From Candidatus Hydrogenedentota bacterium (GTDB taxonomy: Bacteria > Hydrogenedentota > Hydrogenedentia > Hydrogenedentiales > CAITNO01), in NCBI GenBank assembly GCA_903922535.1, contig CAIXUF010001121.1:1-11822 (forward strand): 11,822 nucleotides of DNA, given 5' to 3'. The translations under genes and the position numbers were made by a program. Positions 7,141 to 11,822 of the stretch are shown here, one piece after another. A model generated the notes under the pieces. It did not search any database. It was not told the origin of the DNA and saw only the letters and a list, made by a program, of their open reading frames with translations. How positions within the stretch are numbered: position 1 is the stretch's first letter; every line of letters begins with the position of its first letter.

Positions 7141-8676
7141 TTATGAACTCGCGCCGGCCTTGTCTGCGTTCACGCCCACGCGCTCCCGCGCCGCCTGGGC
7201 GCCCGCCTGGTCGCCGGCCTGCTCCAACGCGTCTGCCAGACGTTCCCACGGAATCACCGCCCCGGGGTGTTTGTCCGCAATGGCACGCCACTCGGCCACC
7301 CGCCCCTTCACATCGCCGCGCTGGCTGTAGATACCGTCCAGCAGTGATGCCGTGCGCGGGGATTCCGGTGCCCCGGCAAGCACCTCCCGGCACTGCGCCA
7401 GCGCAGCGTCCAATTCGCCGAGTTCTGTGAGCATCTCCGCCAGCCGCAGTCCATGTCCCAGATACACCGGGTCAAGAACGCGCACCAATCCCAGCATTTC
7501 AGCCGCACCGCGCACATCGCCGTTCCTGTGGCGACGTTCCGCCTCTTCGGCGTGGACAGTGGCCCCCGCAATCCAGGTACTTCGGTCCAAAGAAAGAACC
7601 TGACGCAACAACGGTTCCGCCGCGGGCCATTCACCGTTGCGCGCCAGCGCGGCGCCAAACAGAAAACGGTTGATCTGGTTGTTCGGATCGCCTGTGAATG
7701 CAAGATGCTGCCGTTCCACGGCCGCCCCCGCATCGGGCATGGCTGGCACCTGGAGCGCAGTCGGAACGTTGAGACGCGTGTCCGCCAGGAACCGGGCGGG
7801 AAGCTCCGGGAACGGCTCACGGGTCCAGCGGTGGGCCGCCAAGAACACGGCGCAGGCTGTGTCTGATTCCAGTTCAATCACCACCCGGACAGGTTTCGCC
7901 ATGCGCCAACCGGTTGCCAGCACCGGATTCAGGATGAAATCCGAAGAGGAATCGTCCAAGCACTCAGCAGTGGCAATTTCCGCCGTACCGCCTTCTGCGT
8001 CTTCGGCCGACACCGTCACGTGGACATGCGGCGCAAACAACGGGAACCGGCCGAAAAGCAGCGCCACAGGCGAATCGTCGGGCAGTTCCCGGGAGAAGCG
8101 GTTTGTTCCCGGGCGCAGCATGAGCCGGGAAGACAGGCGTTGATCATCGTCCCAATTCAGCCATTCCGTGGGAACCGGGCTGCCGTCCTCCGCCGTCCAG
8201 CCCGCCTTCTGCCACGGCGTGCGTGCGATAGCGTCCTCGGTGCCCGGCGTGGACAGCGGCCCCCCAATTTCGAGAGGACGCCCGTACAGGGCCGGGTCGT
8301 CGTAATCGAGGGCCGGTGCGATGGCTCCATTGTGCAGCAGACACTTGGAAAGCACCCGGCGGTCGGAACGGGTGAAGACCAGGTTGAACAGGCGGAGGTT
8401 GTTGTCAAAGGCAACGTCCTGCACGGCAAGGAAGCGCGCTATCTTGGGACGCAGTTCGGGAAGCTCCGCAATGCTGGAAATGCGCGCCGGAAGGCCCCAC
8501 TGCCAGAGAAGAAGATGCGTGGGGTTTTTGGCAAAGGCGACCGGCCAGCATATCCGGCCGCCGGCGGGCACAATGTGCGTTCCCGGACCGGTGCCGGTCG
8601 CGATGTCGCGGTCAGCCAGTCCCCACATCTCAATGACCGGGACACCGTCGAGTGCATAACCAACACCCCCCCCCCC
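7141..8676 (-). pseudogene. Copy 2, 3' part: beta-rich region and TPR domain of the split GT-C protein
   Basis: This is the downstream half of the second tandem copy. The frame is authentic from the G tract (8666-8676), starting GVGYALDGVPVIEMWGL, which parallels GYAMDGVPVMDMWGL in copy 1. An in-frame ATG at 8802 exists, but the 42 codons before the tract are a shadow of the 5' half. The order is a short linker, a beta-rich region (NRFSREL, FGRFPLFAPHV, LESDTACAVFLAAHRWTREP) and TPR-like helices (GAALARNGEW, AEMLTELGELDAALAQCREV, ADALEQAGDQAGAQAARERV). It aligns with copy 1 throughout, with long stretches of near-identical DNA. With 10 Gs in the tract it would be the C-terminus of a roughly 919-residue protein; with the 11 seen here it is cut off from its start. 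Confidence 0.8.
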
Positions 8677-9901
8677 ATTCCGACAGCACCCGGTCGTCTT
8701 TGCCGCGAAAATCGGCCACAGAAATGTGCGGGTCGAAAAGACGGTAAAAGTCCAGGGGTTCGCGCCACATGTTCGCCAAGGTGAAACGCAGTTCCGGCGC
8801 ATGGCGCAGGATCACATTCGGCTCCACGGTCCACAGCCCGCCGACAACGCAGGCGATCCCGGCAACAAGCCCCATCCAGCGCCGGGATGACCGCGCCGCG
8901 CACACCGGAATAACCATGATGAATGCCAAGAGCCCGTAGAGGGGGGACAACAGTCTGTATTCGCCCATCCAGTCGCCGCCGTTGCGGCAGACAACGGCCA
9001 TGTTTAGCGCCAAGACGCCCGCGGAAAACAGCCACAGCCCGCGCCACCGTCGCCAGGCCCAGCCAAGCGCGGCCAGCACCAGCAGCACCGGACCCAGTCT
9101 CCACAGGTAGGTCTCAATATAGCGGAAGCCCCCTCCCAGAATACCCCAAGAGAGCGGTGCCGCTTTGGCCCGAACAGTGTTGGGCAGAAAGTCGCCATAG
9201 TACGCCAGACGAAAGATCGTAAGCGCGGCAAAGGTCCCCGCAGCGACAACCGCACATACCATGACCCGCCGCCGAAGCCCGGCATTGTGCCGGGGTACCG
9301 CCAGCAGCCAGACAAAGGCCCAGCCCACATAGGCAAAACCTTCCGGCCGAAGCGTGAACATCATCACCGCGCCCAGCGTCATCGTCCAGGGTGCCGACGC
9401 AACCGCGCCTGCAAGCATGATCGCCGCCGCACAAGCCGTCGCCGAGCCTTCCAGTCCATTGCCAAACCCGGCGGGCATGGCCGTCATGCACACGAGCAGG
9501 AACAGCGGCAGACGCGCCGCCCAAGTGTCGCCAAACGCGCGCACAAAGACCCGCCGGAACACGAAGAAGGCCGCCACTGCAAAGAAGAGCACCATGAGAT
9601 TGTCGGCCGCGTCCACAGGCACGCCAAGCCGGGTGAAGAGGGCGAGCAGCAGCGTCCACAACAGGTTGCTTATGCCCTCCACGTGCTCGCCGGGGTTGTA
9701 CACCAGTCCGTCACCGCGCACCAGGTTGCGCGCATACCGGTAGCAGATGAACGCGTCTTCTTTGCCCACGCTCCAGCAGATCATGACCTGCAAGGAATAG
9801 GCGGCAAGAAGAAGACCGTCCGTCAGCCGGCACAGCCAGCGCTGCACTCGGCCCGCAGGCACCGGAATCGCGGAGGATAATCCATCACGAGATTGCGGCA
9901 T
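8630..9901 (-). CDS. Copy 2, 5' part: multi-pass GT-C-type glycosyltransferase, frameshifted
   Basis: This is a polytopic membrane protein closely related to copy 1. It has KEDAFICYRYARNL after the first membrane helix, then GDGLVYNPGE, HVEGISNLLW, and about 11 further hydrophobic segments. The ED pair in the first loop is the expected GT-C catalytic acid position, suggesting transfer of a sugar from a lipid-phosphate donor at the outer face of the inner membrane. I take ATG 9901 rather than ATG 9910, because GAGGA sits 8 bases upstream of 9901 and the 47-residue distance to the ED pair then equals copy 1. The start overlaps the end of the small upstream gene by 17 bases. After the G11 tract the frame runs into CWLCTRRCPGH and a stop at 8630. 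Without the frameshift it continues into the TPR half. Confidence 0.87.
   Translation of the reverse strand: MPQSRDGLSSAIPVPAGRVQRWLCRLTDGLLLAAYSLQVMICWSVGKEDAFICYRYARNLVRGDGLVYNPGEHVEGISNLLWTLLLALFTRLGVPVDAADNLMVLFFAVAAFFVFRRVFVRAFGDTWAARLPLFLLVCMTAMPAGFGNGLEGSATACAAAIMLAGAVASAPWTMTLGAVMMFTLRPEGFAYVGWAFVWLLAVPRHNAGLRRRVMVCAVVAAGTFAALTIFRLAYYGDFLPNTVRAKAAPLSWGILGGGFRYIETYLWRLGPVLLVLAALGWAWRRWRGLWLFSAGVLALNMAVVCRNGGDWMGEYRLLSPLYGLLAFIMVIPVCAARSSRRWMGLVAGIACVVGGLWTVEPNVILRHAPELRFTLANMWREPLDFYRLFDPHISVADFRGKDDRVLSEWGGGCWLCTRRCPGH
8666..8676 (-). repeat. G11 homopolymer at the frameshift of copy 2
   Basis: Eleven consecutive Cs on the + strand read as G11 within the coding strand of copy 2. With 11 Gs the 5' frame gives EWGGGCWL and ends 12 codons later. 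With 10 Gs it reads EWGGGVGYALDG, matching EFGGETGYAMDG in copy 1 at identical length. A one-base change therefore switches between a truncated and a full-length protein, the usual form of a slipped-strand phase-variable tract. Tracts of this length are also frequent sites of sequencing error. Confidence 0.9.
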
Positions 9902-10271
9902 CGTGCGCATCCTCGGAAGCGGAAGAAGATCCGCCGCCTGTCCAGAAACTCAGCGACATCTTACAGAACGGATGCATATCCGGCATAAACAGGCGCCGCA
10001 GAACCGCAATACCGCCCCTGTGCATGCCGCGCAGAAAAGCACTTCTGAAGCCCATACCGGACAGAAGAAGGAAGGCCGGGACGACGTTTTCCACCGGGCT
10101 CAGCCTCGTTGGATCATGCTGGAGCGCCCATGGGACGAAGGAGACACGGCCCAGAAGACCGCCGAACAGCATCCTCAGTATGATTAAGCTGCGGCACTGG
10201 TCTGTGAAGGCAGAAAGAATCTCTTCCTTGGGGCGCGCTTTGCCCTGAAATGCTGGCACCGAGTCTGTCAC
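9885..10271 (-). CDS. Small unrecognised protein between TPR gene and copy 2
   Basis: This 128-residue frame starts at GTG 10271. The GTGA there overlaps the TGA of the TPR gene upstream by 4 bases, a typical translational coupling arrangement. Its end overlaps the start of copy 2 by 17 bases. The middle is fairly hydrophobic (RSLIILRMLFGGLLGRVSF, VVPAFLLLSGMGFRSAFL), and the rest contains many Met, Phe and Arg residues, with MPDMHPFCKMSLSFW near residues 93-107. I see no clear membrane helix, signal peptide or catalytic motif and recognise no family. The overlaps on both sides argue for a real gene. The antisense frame over the same bases is His/Gln/Arg-rich and less likely. It could also be a degraded remnant. 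Confidence 0.5.
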   Translation of the reverse strand: MTDSVPAFQGKARPKEEILSAFTDQCRSLIILRMLFGGLLGRVSFVPWALQHDPTRLSPVENVVPAFLLLSGMGFRSAFLRGMHRGGIAVLRRLFMPDMHPFCKMSLSFWTGGGSSSASEDAHDAAIS

Positions 10272-11260
10272 CGCCCCGGCTGTCCGTCGATTTGTTTGAG
10301 CACATCGGTCACGTTGGGCTGGTCGGCGCGAACGGCCAGTGACTTTTCGTACACTTTCTTGGCCTCGTCCGTCTTTCCCGCCTGCAAGAGTATCGCACCC
10401 AGGAAGTTGAGGGTCTCCACGTCGTCGGGCTTGAGTTCCACGGCCCGGTTGCCGGCCGCAACCGCATCGGGCACACGCGCGGCACGATAGAGCAGCTTGG
10501 AATAGGCGGCCTGCGCCGCTGCCTCGTCGGGCACCTTGGCACCGCTGGCCTGAAGATCGGCCAGTGCCTTGCGCAGCAGTTCGCGGGTTTCAACGTCATA
10601 GGGCTGCGCCGCCTTGCCCATCGCGTCCAACGCCGCCGAAGCCTCGACGAGCTGTCCAGCCCGAACATCAAGCGCCGCCTTGCCGATGATGGCCCGTGCA
10701 TAATCGGGCTTGCACTTCAACGCCCCCGCATAGGATTCGCCGGCGGGATCGTATTCCCCGCGCCGATGCTGTAATCGTCCGAGAAAGAACCACGTTTGGG
10801 CGGCATCCGCAGAATCGCGGTCAAGTTCCAGTGACTTGTGAAGTGCCGCAAGGGCGCGCTCGTCCCCGGCAGGGCCCGCTTCCACCCATGCCCGGCCTGC
10901 GGCGCGCCAGAGGCCGGGGTCCTTGGGTGTTTCCCCGGCGCTGCGCTCCATTTGCCGTGCGGCAAGGTCGTGGTATCCGAGCAAACCAAGCAGTTCCGTG
11001 TACTCGGCGCGCACTTTGGCGTCTTTGGTCTCCTCAGCGCCGACGCTTTGGAACAACCCAAACGCATCCAGCAGATCATTGCGGTCGGGCGGCTCACGCC
11101 GTGCGATGGGGGCCATGGGCGGCGCGGCGGCGGCCACCGCCGCCTGTTTGTAGCGCTCTATTTTCTCGCGGGCCAGAGACACCGGGTCCTGCGCTCTTGC
11201 AATGAGCGGCAGCAACAGCGCGAGAACCGCCATAACTACTGTCCAGAAACGTGTTGGCAT
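10268..11260 (-). CDS. Secreted TPR-repeat protein
   Basis: This 330-residue protein has a clear Sec signal peptide: MPTRFW, a hydrophobic core (VVMAVLALLLPLI), then a likely cleavage site ARA|QD at 23/24. The mature part is almost wholly helical and Ala-rich. It has several TPR-like units, for example WFFLGRLQHRRGEYDPAGES and VETLNFLGAILLQAGKTDEA near the C-terminus. No catalytic residues are expected; such proteins scaffold complexes in the periplasm. ATG 11260 is preferred over ATG 11287 because it puts the signal peptide at the very N-terminus, has GGAAGAG just upstream, and because the 11287 start sits inside a small hairpin. It is the first gene of the - strand operon that continues with the small protein, the two GT-C/TPR copies and the phosphoesterase, so a role in the same envelope glycan machinery is inferred. 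Confidence 0.9.
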   Translation of the reverse strand: MPTRFWTVVMAVLALLLPLIARAQDPVSLAREKIERYKQAAVAAAAPPMAPIARREPPDRNDLLDAFGLFQSVGAEETKDAKVRAEYTELLGLLGYHDLAARQMERSAGETPKDPGLWRAAGRAWVEAGPAGDERALAALHKSLELDRDSADAAQTWFFLGRLQHRRGEYDPAGESYAGALKCKPDYARAIIGKAALDVRAGQLVEASAALDAMGKAAQPYDVETRELLRKALADLQASGAKVPDEAAAQAAYSKLLYRAARVPDAVAAGNRAVELKPDDVETLNFLGAILLQAGKTDEAKKVYEKSLAVRADQPNVTDVLKQIDGQPGR

Positions 11261-11280
11261 CGCTCTTCCACCGTTCTTGG

Positions 11281-11314
11281 GGCGCATGGCGCCCCTGTTT
11301 TATGGGCAACAGGG
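11281..11314 (-). promoter_or_regulatory. Two small hairpins in the leader of the TPR gene
   Basis: GGCGC-ATG-GCGCC (11281-11293) is a perfect 5-bp inverted repeat. CCCTGTT (11293-11299) and AACAGGG (11308-11314) form a perfect 7-bp inverted repeat with an 8-base loop. In the - strand RNA they would lie just ahead of the TPR start at 11260 and would enclose the alternative start at 11287 together with its AGGGG site. They may be a translational control element or chance; I see no strong -10/-35 pair nearby. Confidence 0.35.
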
Positions 11315-11335
11315 TAAACGAGGCCGGGACCAAAG

Positions 11336-11380
11336 CACAAACAAACGCGCCGGACTGCCCCTCAGGGGTGGCCCGGCGCG
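11336..11380 (-). terminator. Intrinsic terminator of the TIM-barrel isomerase gene
   Basis: CGCGCCGG (11346-11353) pairs with CCGGCGCG (11373-11380), an 8-bp GC-only outer stem, and CCCC/GGGG pair inside it. On the - strand the stem is followed at once by TTTGTTTGTG. It begins 24 bases after the stop at 11404. Orientation, stem and T-rich tail fit a Rho-independent terminator for the - strand gene at the right edge, separating it from the TPR-led operon downstream. There is no T tract on the + strand side. Confidence 0.8.
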
Positions 11381-11403
11381 ACCAGTCAACAAAGAATAAT
11401 TCG

Positions 11404-11822
11404 TTAGCCCAGCATGACCCGGCGGATGATGCGCTGGCTTTCGGTGGCGTCGAGCGTCTTCTGGGCCTTGCGCAGTTCGGCTGCATCCAGCTTTTCAAGC
11501 TTCTTCCAGAGAATCGACAGGTTGCCCATGGCGATCTGGAGCGCGTGGGTCGGCTCGATGCGCTGGGGCTGGATGTCTATGGTCACATAGCCCTTGAACT
11601 TGCTGGTCTTGAGGTAGAACAGCGCCTCCATCGTTTCCCACAGGTGCAGCGTACCGGGGATCATGTTATCGTCCCAGAGCTGGTATCCGTCGCTGAAATA
11701 GACCTGGAACAGCTTGCTGGCGCGGGTCAGGAAAGCGATGGACTCGGCGGGGTTCTCGCCCGCCATCAGCGCATGGGAAAAATTGAGCCCAACGCCCACA
11801 TTCTTCATGGCGATTTCCTGGC
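11404..11822 (-). CDS. Xylose/rhamnose isomerase-like TIM-barrel protein (C-terminal part, cut by window edge)
   Basis: The last 139 codons of a sugar isomerase-type TIM barrel are visible. The frame is open past the ATG at 11808 (QEIA precedes it) to the window edge, so that ATG is internal. Counting from it, family motifs are NVGVGLNFSHALMAGENPAE (3-22, metal-site His at 12), FSDGYQLWDDN (38-48) with acidic ligands D40, D46 and D47, LWETMEALFYL, and TIDIQPQR (76-83, D78). These match the C-terminal barrel strands of xylose- and L-rhamnose-isomerase-like enzymes, which interconvert aldoses and ketoses in the cytoplasm. The exact sugar cannot be told without the N-terminal half. A strong terminator follows, so it is the end of its own transcription unit, unrelated to the downstream operon. 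Confidence 0.88.
   Translation of the reverse strand, partial: QEIAMKNVGVGLNFSHALMAGENPAESIAFLTRASKLFQVYFSDGYQLWDDNMIPGTLHLWETMEALFYLKTSKFKGYVTIDIQPQRIEPTHALQIAMGNLSILWKKLEKLDAAELRKAQKTLDATESQRIIRRVMLG

Larger units (their letters stand above)
4211..9901. repeat. Tandem duplication of a GT-C plus TPR gene (two about 2.75-kb units)
   Basis: Unit 1 (4211-6960) and unit 2 (7141-9901) are co-linear, in the same orientation, and encode the same domain order over nearly equal restored lengths (about 916 and 919 residues). DNA identity is high in places. For example, the + strand segment ACGGCGCAGGCTGTGTCTGA occurs in both, at about 4912 and 7850. Other parts differ clearly (such as DRPLAPVWHSLN against DVAFDNNLRLFN), so the duplication is not very recent or the copies have been selected to diverge. 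Both have GAGGA 8 bases before the start. Confidence 0.9.

Noticed and set aside
5881..7146. Long + strand open frame (421 codons) opposite copy 1
   Set aside because: It is antisense to the membrane domain and very rich in His, Arg, Gln and Pro with no domain motif. The - strand frame has clear membrane helices, GT-C motifs and a paralogue.
5622..8676. Programmed ribosomal frameshifting as the explanation for both split genes
   Set aside because: Copy 1 would need a -1 shift at G5 and copy 2 a +1 shift at G11. Opposite directions in paralogues and no shared slippery motif argue against a common recoding signal. A one-base tract change explains both more simply.
8020..8784. + strand open frame (254 codons) opposite the copy 2 TPR/beta half
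   Set aside because: It has an Arg/Gly/Pro-rich shadow composition and runs across the frameshift site without any recognisable domain. The opposite strand aligns with copy 1.
9287..9880. + strand open frame (197 codons) opposite copy 2
   Set aside because: It is a His/Gln/Arg-rich shadow of the same kind as the one opposite copy 1. It arises because the two copies share codon usage.
10696..11317. Overlapping + strand frames opposite the TPR gene
   Set aside because: They are a by-product of the GC-rich, Ala-rich TPR coding strand. The - strand frame has a signal peptide and TPR repeats.

Overview
The window looks like chromosomal DNA of a GC-rich Gram-negative-type bacterium. Most genes run about 60-67% GC by eye, Shine-Dalgarno sites are clear, one protein carries a Sec signal peptide, and there is a xylose/rhamnose-isomerase-like TIM-barrel gene. 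The lineage cannot be fixed from sequence alone. An environmental, PVC- or Hydrogenedentota-like organism would fit but is a guess. I see no rRNA, tRNA, CRISPR array, insertion sequence or phage gene.

Left part, + strand: the tail of an unknown gene (to 70) overlaps by 8 bases a gene for an unrecognised single-pass membrane protein with a coiled-coil-like N-terminus (63-1142). After a spacer with a 10-bp inverted repeat (1171-1204) comes a compact two-gene unit: an SMC/RecF-like AAA ATPase (about 1273-2448), overlapping by 8 bases a DUF4276 protein (2441-3142). The ATPase gene is locally AT-richer than its surroundings. An OLD/PARIS-like ATPase plus a putative TOPRIM-type partner suggests a mobile anti-phage or nucleic-acid-processing module. 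This is the best defence candidate here.

Right part, - strand: an apparent operon runs from about 11260 down to 3171. It encodes a secreted or periplasmic TPR protein, a small unknown protein joined to it by a GTGA stop/start overlap, two tandem copies of an unusual large envelope protein (multi-pass GT-C-type glycosyltransferase, then a beta-rich region, then a C-terminal TPR domain; about 916-919 aa when restored), and a membrane-anchored metallophosphoesterase. I infer a cell-surface glycan or glycoprotein assembly function.

Both tandem copies are broken in the same part of the gene by a one-base length error in a G tract. Copy 2 has 11 Gs where 10 would keep the frame; copy 1 has 5 Gs where 6 would. 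Restoring one base gives two nearly equal-length, co-linear proteins. This may be phase variation, early decay or sequencing error; raw reads would decide.

At the right edge, the 3' end of a sugar-isomerase-like TIM-barrel gene (- strand) closes with a strong intrinsic terminator (11336-11380), which separates it from the operon.
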